From assembly GCF_021389955.1 (NCBI RefSeq), contig NZ_CP089980.1, positions 681,501-745,500 of the forward strand: 64,000 nt of DNA, written 5' to 3'. How positions within the stretch are numbered: position 1 is the stretch's first letter; every line of letters starts with the position of its first letter. The notes beneath the pieces are model-generated. The model was not told the DNA's origin and searched no databases. It saw nothing but the letters and a program-made list of their open reading frames with translations. Positions 43,198 to 52,756 of the stretch are shown in pieces. This stretch comes from Fulvivirga maritima. GTDB taxonomy: Bacteria > Bacteroidota > Bacteroidia > Cytophagales > Cyclobacteriaceae. A program made the position numbers and the translations under genes.

Positions 43198-43521
43198 TTG
43201 CGTAAAAAAAATAAAATCAGAATTCATTCATTGAAAAAGGGCATAAAACATATTCCTGTTGAGGCTATCATCTGGATTGCCGCACTTATTTATCTGGCTT
43301 TTATATCTCCAGAAGAGCCGCATTTCACCTTATGCCCCTTAAAAAATCTTAATTTCCATTTTTGCCCGGGTTGTGGACTGGGTCAATCCATATCGCTGGC
43401 ATTTCATGGACACTTTATAGCTTCACTGAAAGCTCACCCTCTAGGAATATTCGCCATAATGGTGCTATCTTTCAGGGTGATAACTCTTTTGAAAACTCAA
43501 TTTATAACAACAAATAATTAA
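43198..43521 (+). CDS. DUF2752 membrane protein
   Basis: About 107 residues. Two membrane helices (EAIIWIAALIYLAFI and PLGIFAIMVLSFRVITLL) flank the DUF2752 core CPLKNLNFHFCPGCGLGQSIS, with its conserved cysteines and glycines. The start is uncertain: no in-frame ATG precedes the core, so TTG at 43198 or TTG at 43231 must serve. It lies 4 bases before the TM2-domain gene, an association common in Bacteroidota. The function of DUF2752 proteins is not known to me. Confidence 0.8.
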   Translation: MRKKNKIRIHSLKKGIKHIPVEAIIWIAALIYLAFISPEEPHFTLCPLKNLNFHFCPGCGLGQSISLAFHGHFIASLKAHPLGIFAIMVLSFRVITLLKTQFITTNN

Positions 43522-43525
43522 AACT

Positions 43526-43873
43526 ATGGCTAACACGTATGATCATATACCCGAATTAGAGGGCGAGGAACTGGCCTATATCCAAATGATAATAGGTTCT
43601 TTAACTGAAGAAAAGGCGGCCAAATTTTTCTCTGTTTACAGGGCAAGAAGAAGAAAGCCTCAAGAGACATTGATTTTTGCCATCCTGGGTTTGTTTTGTA
43701 TTGCAGGAATTCAGCGCTTTGCACTTAACCAAATAGGCATGGGCCTTCTTTATTTCTTTACAGCTGGCTTGTGCTATATAGGTACTATTATTGACATTAT
43801 TAACTATCAAAAACTATCTTTCGAATACAATAGACAGATAGCTGACGATATTAAAATAACTATGGGCATTTAA
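43526..43873 (+). CDS. TM2-domain membrane protein
   Basis: A 115-residue protein. A charged N-terminal helix region (EELAYIQMIIGSLTEEKAAKF) precedes a TM2 domain: two membrane helices (LIFAILGLFCIAGIQRFAL and MGLLYFFTAGLCYIGTIID) joined by the usual short polar turn. It ends with a soluble tail. It is probably co-transcribed with the DUF2752 gene. TM2 proteins are of unknown function in bacteria. Confidence 0.82.
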   Translation: MANTYDHIPELEGEELAYIQMIIGSLTEEKAAKFFSVYRARRRKPQETLIFAILGLFCIAGIQRFALNQIGMGLLYFFTAGLCYIGTIIDIINYQKLSFEYNRQIADDIKITMGI

Positions 43874-43890
43874 GTAATGAACAAAAAGAT

Positions 43891-43914
43891 GGCTCCGGGA
43901 ACCACCCCGGAGCC
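43891..43914. terminator. GC-rich hairpin between convergent TM2 gene and clpB
   Basis: GGCTCCGGG (43891-43899) and CCCGGAGCC (43906-43914) pair perfectly around a 6-base loop. No T-run follows on the plus strand; an A-run (43883-43887) gives a T-run for the minus strand, so it may end the clpB transcript. Confidence 0.6.
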
Positions 43915-43950
43915 TGTTCAACCTAAACCCAGTTTACCAACTTCACATTC

Positions 43951-46557
43951 CTAAACTTCAACTTCATCAAGATTTATAAATTCTATTGTTTTGTCCTCAT
44001 TAAGGTTAACGCCCACAATAGCATCTTTATTGACTTTACCTGCCAAAATATCTTTAGACAGTTCATTTAATATCTCTCTTTGTATCACTCTTTTTAATGG
44101 TCTGGCTCCAAATTGCGGATCAAAACCAATCTTAGCCAAGTGATCAAGTACTGCATCTGAAACTTCAAGTTTCACGCCAGACTCTTCCAGTCGTTTTCTA
44201 ATAATCTTAAATTGTATATCTACAATCTTTCTGATATCAGATTTAGACAGCGGTCGGAACATGATAGTCTCATCAACCCTGTTAAGAAACTCAGGCCTTA
44301 CTGACTTTTTCAGCAATTCAAAAACCTGATGCTTCGTGGTCTCTATCACCTGCTCTACATTCTCCTCATTAAGACCTTCAAAGCTATCCTGAATAATGCC
44401 TGAGCCTATGTTGGTAGTCATGATAATAATAGTGTTCTTAAAGTTAGCCACCCTACCTTTATTATCAGTCAGTCTACCATCATCGAGCACTTGGAGCAGT
44501 ATGTTAAACACGTCAGGGTGAGCCTTTTCTATCTCATCGAGCAGTATTACTGAGTAAGGTTTTCTTCTCACCGCTTCTGTAAGCTGGCCGCCTTCATCAT
44601 ACCCTACATATCCGGGAGGCGCTCCTACCAATCTACTCACCGCATGCCTTTCCTGATACTCTGACATGTCTATCCTCACCATAGCATTTTCATCATTAAA
44701 AAGGTATTCCGCTAAGGCTTTAGACAGCTCCGTTTTACCTACACCTGTAGTTCCTAAGAATATAAACGAACCAATAGGCCTTTTCGGATCTTGCAGTCCT
44801 GCTCTACTTCTTCTCACTGCATCAGAAAGTGCCTGAATAGCCTCTTCCTGACCAGCCACACGCTTACCAAGTTCCTGCTCCAGGTGTAGAAGTTTCTCAC
44901 GATCACTTTGTAGCATTTTTGCGACAGGTATGCCCGTCCACCTGGCAACTACTTCTGCAATATCTTCACTATCTACCTCTTCTTTCATCAGGCCTTCACC
45001 CTTCATCTCAGCCATTTTTTGCTGATTTTCCTCTAGCTGCTTTTGAGCTTCTACCAACTTTCCATATCTGATCTCTGCCACCTTACCAAAGTCACCAGAC
45101 TTCTCGGCTTGCTCCGCCTCAAACTTCAGCTTATCAATATTCTCCTTCTGCTCTCGGATACCCTGAACTACTGCTTTTTCATTTTCCCACCTGGCTTTCA
45201 GGTCATTCCTGACATCAGTAAGATCTGCTATTTCTTTAGTCAAAGACCTTTCTTTTTCCTTATCCTTCTCTCGCCTGATCGCCTCGCGCTCAATCTCCAG
45301 CTGCATGATTTTTCTATTCAGCTCATCTAATTCTTCAGGCAGAGAATCCATCTCCAACCTCAGCTTAGAAGCCGCTTCATCCATCAAGTCAATGGCCTTA
45401 TCTGGCAAATGTCTATCTGAGATATACCTATTAGAAAGCTCCACAGCCGCTATTACTGCATCATCTTTTATACGCACACCGTGGTGTATCTCATATTTAT
45501 CTTTAATACCCCTAAGAATAGAAATAGCATCTTGAGCTGACGGCTCATTTACCATTACGGACTGAAATCTTCTTTCAAGAGCTTTATCTTTCTCTACATA
45601 TTTCTGATACTCCTTAAGCGTGGTAGCTCCAATAGCATGTAGCTCACCTCTGGCCAGCGCAGGTTTCAGCAAGTTAGCCGCATCCATAGCTCCTTCGCCA
45701 CCACCAGCACCTATCAGCGTATGGATCTCATCTATGAACAAAATAATCTGCCCATTAGAGTCGGAAACCTCTTTAATTACCGCTTTTAATCTCTCCTCAA
45801 ACTCTCCTTTGTACTTAGCTCCTGCCACCAAAAGCCCCATATCCAAAGAGATCAATATCTTATCTTTCAGGTTTTCAGGCACATCCCCATCTACTATCCT
45901 TTGCGCCATACCTTCCACAATGGCCGTTTTACCCACTCCTGGTTCACCCAAAAGAATAGGGTTGTTTTTAGTCCTTCTAGACAATATCTGAAGCACCCTT
46001 CTTATCTCTTCATCACGACCAATTACCGGGTCTATTTTCCCCGCTTTAGCCTGCTCTATCAGGTTAATGGAGTACCTCTCCAAAGACCTGTATTTTGATT
46101 CTGCATTGGGATCTTTCACTGAATCACCTCCTCTCAACTCTTTAATTCCTGTTATTAATGATTTCCTATCAAATCCTACATCTTTTAACAATGAGGCCAC
46201 CTTTTCGTTTCCGCCCAGCAACCCTAAAATGACGTGTTCTACAGCTATATACTCATCTCCAAACTCTTTGAGCTCCTTCTCTGCACGCTGTAAAGCACTG
46301 GCCGCATCATTAGATAAATAAGGCTGCTGTCCACTTACTTTTGGGTAACTATTAATGATTTCATCCAGCTTATTATCCAGGTGTAATTGATTAACATCCA
46401 ATTTCTTAATCAGAAAAGATATCACATTTTCACCGGTCATAAGAATGGCCTTCATTAAGTGGCCGGGCTCTATAGCCTGCTGACCACCACCAGTAGCTAC
46501 TTCAGCTGCCTTTTGCAGCACCTCCTGTGACTTTATGGTGTATTTATCAAAGTTCAT
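43951..46557 (-). CDS. clpB: ATP-dependent chaperone ClpB
   Basis: An 868-residue Hsp100 disaggregase, normal length. In order: Clp N-terminal repeat domain ([19 protein letters not shown]), first AAA+ module (Walker A GEPGVGKT near residue 205, Walker [16 protein letters not shown]), a long coiled-coil middle domain (about 410-525), and a second AAA+ module ([19 protein letters not shown] near 605, [20 protein letters not shown]), ending in the D2-small domain. It resolves protein aggregates with DnaK. No CIRCE element was recognised upstream. It is divergent from the TPR protein gene. Confidence 0.97.
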   Translation of the reverse strand: MNFDKYTIKSQEVLQKAAEVATGGGQQAIEPGHLMKAILMTGENVISFLIKKLDVNQLHLDNKLDEIINSYPKVSGQQPYLSNDAASALQRAEKELKEFGDEYIAVEHVILGLLGGNEKVASLLKDVGFDRKSLITGIKELRGGDSVKDPNAESKYRSLERYSINLIEQAKAGKIDPVIGRDEEIRRVLQILSRRTKNNPILLGEPGVGKTAIVEGMAQRIVDGDVPENLKDKILISLDMGLLVAGAKYKGEFEERLKAVIKEVSDSNGQIILFIDEIHTLIGAGGGEGAMDAANLLKPALARGELHAIGATTLKEYQKYVEKDKALERRFQSVMVNEPSAQDAISILRGIKDKYEIHHGVRIKDDAVIAAVELSNRYISDRHLPDKAIDLMDEAASKLRLEMDSLPEELDELNRKIMQLEIEREAIRREKDKEKERSLTKEIADLTDVRNDLKARWENEKAVVQGIREQKENIDKLKFEAEQAEKSGDFGKVAEIRYGKLVEAQKQLEENQQKMAEMKGEGLMKEEVDSEDIAEVVARWTGIPVAKMLQSDREKLLHLEQELGKRVAGQEEAIQALSDAVRRSRAGLQDPKRPIGSFIFLGTTGVGKTELSKALAEYLFNDENAMVRIDMSEYQERHAVSRLVGAPPGYVGYDEGGQLTEAVRRKPYSVILLDEIEKAHPDVFNILLQVLDDGRLTDNKGRVANFKNTIIIMTTNIGSGIIQDSFEGLNEENVEQVIETTKHQVFELLKKSVRPEFLNRVDETIMFRPLSKSDIRKIVDIQFKIIRKRLEESGVKLEVSDAVLDHLAKIGFDPQFGARPLKRVIQREILNELSKDILAGKVNKDAIVGVNLNEDKTIEFINLDEVEV

Positions 46558-46713
46558 TACTTATATTATTTATGTTTTTATGTCTTAATTCTTATTGCTT
46601 CACTGTGTTCTCATCAAATTCTTGTCCAACAGTCCAATTCAAAAAAAGTCAGAAAAAATGACAGTTATTTTAAGAAAAAATATTATTTTGATGACATATT
46701 GTCTTAGATTGGT

Positions 46714-47994
46714 ATGAAAAGAACACTTATAATCGGACTTATTTTCCTGTTAATAGGAAGCGGTTCATTTGCCCAACTGAACCTTCCCGAAGACGAATCA
46801 CTCAGCCGGGAAGCGCAAAGTATGTACGCCCTCTTTTCTGATAACTTCAGAGCAGACAACCTTAATGCTGCAAGAAAACCTTTAGAATGGCTTTTAGAAA
46901 ACACTCCGGGTATTCATGAAAGTATTTACATCAATGGAATAAAACTATATCAGGAATTAGCTGATAAGAAAAAGCCTGCCGAGGCATATGAAGACTCCGT
47001 GCTGATTGTTTATGATCTGCGCATGGAGCATTTCAATAATGAAAAAGACTTGATTGACCGCAAAGCATCTGCCTCTTATAAATACCTGAAAGATAGGCCT
47101 AACAAGGAAAAAGAACTCTTCGAGGTATTTGAAAAAACCTACAAACTAAACGGCACTGATGTAGGCGTTAATAATCTGGCGGCTTATATGGATGTAATTA
47201 GAAGGTATAATGCCATTTCTCCTCTATCTGATGATGAAGTGCTGACCCGCTATTACAAAATAATGGATGCTATTGACGCCAAAAGTGAATCTGTAAACGA
47301 AGAAACACTCGAAAAAATCAGATCAGTCACCACCAAAATACTTTTGCAAATAGTACCTGTAAACTGTGATTTTATTAGAGAAAAGTTAGCCCCCAGAATC
47401 GCTACAGACCAGAATATGATGAAAAGAGTGTTTAAACTGGCCGTATCTGAAGGCTGCACCAGCGAACCTTTCTTTTTTGATGTGGCTAAAGAATACATAA
47501 AAGTAGATCCTAATCCTTTAATCTATCGCATTTTAGCAGACCACGATTGGAATGAAGGCAAAAAACAGGCTGCTATGGAATATTACAACAAAGCCATAGA
47601 AGCCAGTACAGACGCCTCCAAAAAGGCAGATCTCTATTTTCATATAGCCGTAAAACAAACTCAGGCTGGCAATAAAATAGAAGCAAAAAATTATGCTGAA
47701 AAAGCCTTAGCTACTGATGGTAATTATAAAAAAGCATATAAACTTATTGGCGATTTATATTACAACAGCTTTAATGATTGCAAAAAAGAAAGCAGCAAAG
47801 TAGCCGACCGCTCTGTATACTGGGCCGCCTATGACATGTATGAGAAAGCCGGCGACACTGATGCTATGAAAAACGCAGCCCAGCAATTCCCTACAATAGA
47901 AGATATTTTCAACGAAAGCCTTGATGAAGGAAAGAACTATCAAGTAGCCTGTTGGATTAACCGAAGTACTATCATAAGACGAAACCCTAATTAA
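46714..47994 (+). CDS. Exported TPR-repeat protein
   Basis: A 426-residue protein with a signal peptide (LIIGLIFLLIGSGSFAQ) and helical repeats through most of its length. Clear TPR units are at about residues 270-350 (PLIYRILADHDWNEGKKQA, AMEYYNKAIEASTDASKKA, NKIEAKNYAEKALATDGNY). Several cysteines (SEGCTSEPFF, NSFNDCKKES, VACWINRS) recur in this Bacteroidota family. It is probably periplasmic and a protein-binding scaffold; no more precise role can be given. It is followed by rlmN 57 bases later on the same strand. Confidence 0.78.
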   Translation: MKRTLIIGLIFLLIGSGSFAQLNLPEDESLSREAQSMYALFSDNFRADNLNAARKPLEWLLENTPGIHESIYINGIKLYQELADKKKPAEAYEDSVLIVYDLRMEHFNNEKDLIDRKASASYKYLKDRPNKEKELFEVFEKTYKLNGTDVGVNNLAAYMDVIRRYNAISPLSDDEVLTRYYKIMDAIDAKSESVNEETLEKIRSVTTKILLQIVPVNCDFIREKLAPRIATDQNMMKRVFKLAVSEGCTSEPFFFDVAKEYIKVDPNPLIYRILADHDWNEGKKQAAMEYYNKAIEASTDASKKADLYFHIAVKQTQAGNKIEAKNYAEKALATDGNYKKAYKLIGDLYYNSFNDCKKESSKVADRSVYWAAYDMYEKAGDTDAMKNAAQQFPTIEDIFNESLDEGKNYQVACWINRSTIIRRNPN

Positions 47995-48035
47995 AACTTC
48001 GAAAATGAACCGTATGGCCTTGTCTGATGTTTGTT

Positions 48036-48043
48036 TATCTTTG
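48036..48043 (+). promoter_or_regulatory. -7 box of rlmN
   Basis: TATCTTTG fits TAnnTTTG and ends 8 bases before the ATG at 48052. It lies within the longer frame opening at TTG 48031, which argues for the ATG start. Confidence 0.5.
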
Positions 48044-48051
48044 CAAATATT

Positions 48052-49098
48052 ATGATAGCACAAGAGGAGAAAAAGGACATCAGGCAGCTCAACAGAGAGC
48101 AGATAAAGGATTACTTTGTAAGCATAGGAGAAAAGCCTTTTCGCGCCAAGCAAGTATATGAGTGGCTATGGAAAAAGTCTGCCAAAGATTTTGACCAGAT
48201 GACCAATATCTCTCTGGAAACCCGAGATAAGTTAAAGGCGGATTTCATTATCAATCATATAGCTGTAGATCAGATGCAGCGCAGCGATGATGGTACTATT
48301 AAAAATGCTGTAAAACTGTTTGATGGTGCTGTGGTAGAGTCTGTGCTTATTCCTACTGACACCAGAATTACGGCTTGTATCTCCTCACAGGTAGGCTGCA
48401 GCCTGGACTGCAACTTTTGCGCTACCGCCAGACTAAAGCGCATGCGCAACCTCAATGCTGATGAAATTTATGATCAGGTAGTAGCTATTAAAGAACAAAG
48501 CGAACGCTTTATGAATCGCCCTTTGACCAATATAGTATTCATGGGAATGGGCGAACCACTGCTTAATTACAGTAATGTGATTGCTGCCATTGACAAGATC
48601 ACTCTCCCTGAGGGCCTGGGTATGTCTCCAAAAAGGATTACACTTTCTACGGTAGGCATTCCTAAAATGATCAAAAAAATGGCCGATGATGAGGTGAAGT
48701 TTAATCTGGCCGTTTCATTACACTCAGCCATAGATGAAACCCGATCTAAGGTAATGCCCATTAATGAAAAAAATGACCTTGATGCGCTAAAAGAAGCTTT
48801 GAAATATTGGTACTACAAGACCAAAAAGAAAGTTACTTATGAGTATGTAGTATGGAGGGGAATTAATGACACTGAAAAAGATGCCGATGCTCTGGTAAAA
48901 TTCTGTAAAGTGATCCCTTCTAAAGTAAATCTGATAGAATACAATCCTATTGATGACGGGGAGTTTCAACAAGCCTCTGAGGAAGCTCTGGATATCTACA
49001 CTGAAAAATTAAAAGCAGCCGACATAATAGTAAATGTAAGAAGAAGCAGAGGTAAAGACATTGATGCCGCCTGTGGGCAGTTGGCGAATAAGAATTAA
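48052..49098 (+). CDS. rlmN: Dual-specificity RNA methyltransferase RlmN
   Basis: A radical-SAM enzyme of about 348 residues that methylates C2 of A2503 in 23S rRNA and A37 in some tRNAs. The radical-SAM cluster motif is QVGCSLDCNFCAT (CxxxCxxC, with one Asp-flanked Cys), followed by FMGMGEPLLNY and ISLSTVG-type segment RITLSTVGIPK. The catalytic second Cys is in the C-terminal GKDIDAACGQL. An N-terminal helical domain (REQIKDYFVSIGEKPFRAKQ) is typical. The ATG at 48052 is preferred because a promoter box covers the alternative upstream start. It ends overlapping by 4 bases the stop of the opposing gene. Confidence 0.95.
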   Translation: MIAQEEKKDIRQLNREQIKDYFVSIGEKPFRAKQVYEWLWKKSAKDFDQMTNISLETRDKLKADFIINHIAVDQMQRSDDGTIKNAVKLFDGAVVESVLIPTDTRITACISSQVGCSLDCNFCATARLKRMRNLNADEIYDQVVAIKEQSERFMNRPLTNIVFMGMGEPLLNYSNVIAAIDKITLPEGLGMSPKRITLSTVGIPKMIKKMADDEVKFNLAVSLHSAIDETRSKVMPINEKNDLDALKEALKYWYYKTKKKVTYEYVVWRGINDTEKDADALVKFCKVIPSKVNLIEYNPIDDGEFQQASEEALDIYTEKLKAADIIVNVRRSRGKDIDAACGQLANKN

Positions 49099-50360
49099 TC
49101 CACCCCAACCTCTCTTAAAACCTGATTTTCTATATCTCTTATCTGAATGATTAATGAACCGGAGGGCTTAGCTGGCAAAGCTAAGCTAACCGTACTTTCA
49201 TGATCAGTTACAGCAATATGATCAAGAGGTACAGGATGCTCTTCTTCATTTAACTCCTGCTGATAATACGCCTGCACAATTATTTCTTGTTCCTTAAAAT
49301 CAGAGATATATACTGAAAAAGGCTTCATTAGTAAATATTTAAAGAGCCAATCAGGCCTGTCAGATTTGAAGCGCGTCCGTGAGTGAAATATTTGTAAATC
49401 TACCAAGTCGGCATAGCGCTTACTCTTATAAAGACTTCCATTGGTATACACCACTGATGGAGCCTCGATCTTACCTGCCACATATTCGTACATATAAGAT
49501 TCATGCTTTCGACTACCTTTTTCAGTATATTCTGTTTGCTCAATAGTAAAAGGGTCTATTCCATAATTCCTTTTAAGAAAATAGGCCATTCTCTTAATGC
49601 CGTCCTTCTCTTGCTCCTGCAAATGATCATACCCCACGTACATAAAAACCTTCGCATTCTCATCGGCTTCTAACACAGCATTTACATTGACTGCCATGAT
49701 AGAATCTCGGAAATTAGACCTCTTCTTCCAATCTTCAATCTCCATTTCCTGATCATCTCTAACCTCATGTGCTATAAACTTAAATCCTACTGCCGCTGCC
49801 TTTCTAATGAGATTACCAAAGGTAGGCTCAATGGTATAAGTACCGCTTCCTTCAATAGGATATCCTCGCTCCGCCAGTTTATCATCAGTATAGAGTAAGG
49901 TTTCTACCGCAAAATACCGATACCCCATCGCATATAAAGAATCTAACAGACTAGCGGCAAAAGCACGATGTAATGCCACATGATGCGCTTCATTGAGAAT
50001 TAGCAATTGAGATTTCCGGGCTTTTTCATAAATGAGAGGAGCAGCAGGTAAAATTTTAATATCTTCGGTAGAGTCTACCTTATTGGCCTTTCCCCTTCCA
50101 AAAGCCTTGTCATAGCTTTTTAGAGCCCCAAAATAGTCTCCTGCATAAGACTGATAAGTAGATAACGCCTGGTAATAATAGCCTTCATAGTCAGTGTTAA
50201 GGTAAAGCTCTGCTGAATCTCGCAAAACCTTTACAGGTTTAAGATAATTAAGATTCCGCTTGGCTTCATCGACTAATTTAAATGGGCTTATAGGCGTGTT
50301 TTGCGAAATGCCAGTAATAGATATAAGACCGAAAAGAAATATTAATAGAATAGGCTTCAT
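49095..50360 (-). CDS. Exported Tiki/ChaN/EreA-like protein
   Basis: A 421-residue protein with a signal peptide (ILLIFLFGLISITGISQ) and a short TPR-like N-terminal part. The core from about residue 105 has LLILNEAHHVALHRAFA, then YRYFAVETLLY, KFIAHEVRDDQE and VFMYVGYDHLQE. Glu-x-His pairs spread along such a core are typical of the Tiki/ChaN/erythromycin-esterase superfamily, which contains metalloproteases, haem-binding proteins and esterases. The specific activity is unknown. An IS4 element now sits only 46 bases upstream of the start, so its original promoter or operon link to the rhomboid genes is probably cut. No -7 box was found in the remaining 46 bases. Confidence 0.6.
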   Translation of the reverse strand: MKPILLIFLFGLISITGISQNTPISPFKLVDEAKRNLNYLKPVKVLRDSAELYLNTDYEGYYYQALSTYQSYAGDYFGALKSYDKAFGRGKANKVDSTEDIKILPAAPLIYEKARKSQLLILNEAHHVALHRAFAASLLDSLYAMGYRYFAVETLLYTDDKLAERGYPIEGSGTYTIEPTFGNLIRKAAAVGFKFIAHEVRDDQEMEIEDWKKRSNFRDSIMAVNVNAVLEADENAKVFMYVGYDHLQEQEKDGIKRMAYFLKRNYGIDPFTIEQTEYTEKGSRKHESYMYEYVAGKIEAPSVVYTNGSLYKSKRYADLVDLQIFHSRTRFKSDRPDWLFKYLLMKPFSVYISDFKEQEIIVQAYYQQELNEEEHPVPLDHIAVTDHESTVSLALPAKPSGSLIIQIRDIENQVLREVGVD

Positions 50361-50406
50361 ATTTAAGAATGTAATATACTCCTAAATATAAAACCATATT
50401 TTAAAT

Positions 50407-51797
50407 CACTAGTGTCCGACTAAACTCTGGTCTAAGAAATTTTAGCGATTCTAAGCAAAAATAAAGTGGTTTTCTTCTAATCTGGAAAAGTGAGCCCTCT
50501 ATGGACTAAATAAAGGGTATTGATTGGTTTTATATATTGTTTTTTGAAGTTCTAGGTCTGGATTGTTTAGAAAGCGGGTAAGGTGAACATAGGCCATCAA
50601 GTGAAACCTTACCAATGAGACCATATTAGAGAAGGCCCATCTTTTTTTGATCTGTTTTCGGACTACTTCCATCAATAATAGACAGATCAGGGCACTCCAA
50701 ATTTGGATCTCAATAGCATTTTGGTTGTCCCCCAGAAAATATTTGAGAGGAAAGTTCTGCTTCAGCTTTTTAAATAAAAGCTCTATCTGCCATCGGTATT
50801 TATAAATGGCCGCTATTGTGGCTGCTTCCAACTCCATATTATTGGTCATAAACACTAATAATTTATTATTGAGGTCATCATAATAGGCTATTCTTCTATT
50901 TTGAAGCTCTTGCACTTGTCCATCAGTCTTGAAACTGATAACAACTTTTTCATCCTTAAGTACACAAAAGTCTTTATCTTCAGGCAGTTCTAGCTCATCT
51001 ATTGATTGATATCTGGCATTTTCCTTCATTCTAGTAATGTAAAATATCCCTTGATGACTCCATTGTGCGTATTGTCTATAATCGATATACCCTTTATCCA
51101 TCACCACATAGGATCCTTCTGGGAGTTGTAATTGCTTTAAAAATGTATGATCATGCTGACTTCCCTTGGTCAACCGTACTAAACATGGCATTAATTCTGC
51201 CGCATGAATCATTACATGAGCTTTAATGCCTCCCTTGCTTTTGCCATCTTTTCTAGGGCGTCCTGCTACCTTGAGAATATCTTTAAACAGACTAATAATC
51301 GTTGAATCAACAATATAAAGTTTATTGAGAACTTCCATTCTCAAGCGGCTGTCCGGCAAAAGGTGCCGATACTTTTTAAACAATTTCATGTAAATGTCTG
51401 CAAAGACTATACTACTGCGTTTTTTGTTGCTATCTGATAAAGTGGAACGTCTGGGTATAAATTGAATACCTAAATGGATCAGCTTGTTTTGGCAGGCCAA
51501 AAGCCCCGTAGTAAGCTCTCTGAGAGCACTTGCCCCACTGAAACAGCAGTATAACATGCTTACTAGGTGATGCCAAGTATTCAATTTCTTGTAATATCTG
51601 TCAGATTGGTATTTTGATATTATTTGATTTAACACCGATTTATCTATCAGCGATAATAGTTGAGAAAAGATTGGCTGTCCGTAGAAATATGTATTTTTAC
51701 TCATGTGTGATTTTTTGTTGTGGTAAACCGAAAATACACATTATGGGGCACTCTTGAAATTATTCAGAGGCCCCTATCTTTTTCTCGGACACTAGTG
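50407..51797 (-). mobile_element. IS4-family insertion sequence with 9-bp target duplication
   Basis: A 1,391-bp element with perfect 13-bp terminal inverted repeats: CACTAGTGTCCGA at 50407-50419 and its complement at 51785-51797. The flanks carry a direct repeat ATTTTAAAT (50398-50406 and 51798-51806). The intact ends, complete transposase and exact target duplication point to a recent insertion. It separates the Tiki-like gene from the rhomboid/mutL operon, which were originally about 85 bases apart. Confidence 0.93.
50499..51704 (-). CDS. IS4-family transposase with DUF4372 N-terminal domain
   Basis: A 401-residue DDE transposase. The N-terminal 75 residues match DUF4372 (FSQLLSLIDKSVLNQIISKY, DRYYKKLNTWHHLVSMLYC). 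The catalytic residues are probably Asp in YIVDSTIISLF (about 128), Asp in YVVMDKGYIDY (about 202), and Glu in YRWQIELLFKKLKQ (about 295), the Y-(2)-R-(3)-E-(6)-K signature of IS4. The gene is complete, with no frameshift, so the element may be mobile. Confidence 0.92.
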   Translation of the reverse strand: MSKNTYFYGQPIFSQLLSLIDKSVLNQIISKYQSDRYYKKLNTWHHLVSMLYCCFSGASALRELTTGLLACQNKLIHLGIQFIPRRSTLSDSNKKRSSIVFADIYMKLFKKYRHLLPDSRLRMEVLNKLYIVDSTIISLFKDILKVAGRPRKDGKSKGGIKAHVMIHAAELMPCLVRLTKGSQHDHTFLKQLQLPEGSYVVMDKGYIDYRQYAQWSHQGIFYITRMKENARYQSIDELELPEDKDFCVLKDEKVVISFKTDGQVQELQNRRIAYYDDLNNKLLVFMTNNMELEAATIAAIYKYRWQIELLFKKLKQNFPLKYFLGDNQNAIEIQIWSALICLLLMEVVRKQIKKRWAFSNMVSLVRFHLMAYVHLTRFLNNPDLELQKTIYKTNQYPLFSP

Positions 51798-51837
51798 ATT
51801 TTAAATATTAAATAATATAACAATTCAATTTTGAAAC

Positions 51838-52755
51838 CTACTTATTACTCGCATTAAAAAGCTTCTGCTTTTCCTCCTTAGAAAGGCTTTCGTATCCTTT
51901 TTCAGATATTTTGTCCAGAATGGCATCTATTTCTGCCTGATCAGATTTTTTAGAGTGAACCGGACTACTAGCTGTTGATGTATGTGCTTTGCTTTTCCTA
52001 GACTGCTTAGTTCTTTTATAGCTTACTTTAATATTAGGAGAAGAGGTAAAAAGCCTTTTGAAAAAATACATAATCCTAATTACCCAATTCCCCAGATCAG
52101 TGCCTTTTTGTATTTGCTTTATATAAATGAAGCCCACTAAAGCGCCACCTAAGTGAGCTATCTCACCTCCGGCATTACTACCTGTAGATTGCAAAAATGA
52201 AAGCACCACATAAAACAGAGCGATATACTTTATCTTTACTGGACCTATAAATAGTAGAGCTACAGTATAGTTAGGCACCAGTGTAGCTGCTGCTGCCACT
52301 ACAGCAAGCACTCCTGCAGATGCTCCAAATAAAATAGATACATTAACCGCCTGAGCAAAATAGGGTATAAGATTATATGCCAACATATAAAGCACTCCAC
52401 CACCTAAACCTCCTAAAACATAAGAGGCAATGAGCTTATCACTTCCAAGGAAATTAATTAATATCCTTCCGAACCAATAAAGAATAAGCATATTCATGAG
52501 TATATGCCATATGCCTACATGCGTAAACATATAAGTCAATATTGTCCACGGTCTGGTTATAAATACATCTACATTAGCTGGTAATGCTATAAAACTTATA
52601 AGCTCTACGTGTGTCTGCGCCAGGTTCATGATCACATTGAGCAAACCAATAAGCACGAACATTACTACATTTATGATAATGAGCTGAACATGAGAATAAT
52701 TAGGCCTATTAAAAGCATTTTTAAACTCGTCTAAAAAGCCACCTCTGCTATACAT
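51838..52755 (-). CDS. Rhomboid-family intramembrane serine protease, copy 2
   Basis: A 305-residue multi-spanning membrane protein. Active-site Ser is in FGASAGVLAVV (about 146) and the His in EIAHLGGALVGF (about 200). The HVGIWHILMNMLILYWFG segment carries the structural His/Asn residues of rhomboids. A soluble C-terminal tail of about 80 residues is rich in Lys/Ser and ends in the helix EGIDAILDKISEKGYESLSKEEKQ-type motif common in Bacteroidota rhomboids. It starts 1 base after the first rhomboid gene. Substrates are unknown. Confidence 0.92.
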   Translation of the reverse strand: MYSRGGFLDEFKNAFNRPNYSHVQLIIINVVMFVLIGLLNVIMNLAQTHVELISFIALPANVDVFITRPWTILTYMFTHVGIWHILMNMLILYWFGRILINFLGSDKLIASYVLGGLGGGVLYMLAYNLIPYFAQAVNVSILFGASAGVLAVVAAAATLVPNYTVALLFIGPVKIKYIALFYVVLSFLQSTGSNAGGEIAHLGGALVGFIYIKQIQKGTDLGNWVIRIMYFFKRLFTSSPNIKVSYKRTKQSRKSKAHTSTASSPVHSKKSDQAEIDAILDKISEKGYESLSKEEKQKLFNASNK

Positions 52756-52756
52756 C

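Noticed and set aside
45043-46321. Several plus-strand frames of 65-123 codons within the clpB region
   Set aside because: All are antisense to the well-conserved clpB frame and resemble nothing known.
46558-46713. A CIRCE or similar heat-shock operator between clpB and the TPR gene
   Set aside because: No TTAGCACTC-type inverted repeat could be found.
50499-51704. Reading the IS4 transposase as part of the mutL-rhomboid operon
   Set aside because: The inverted ends and 9-bp duplication show it was inserted there.
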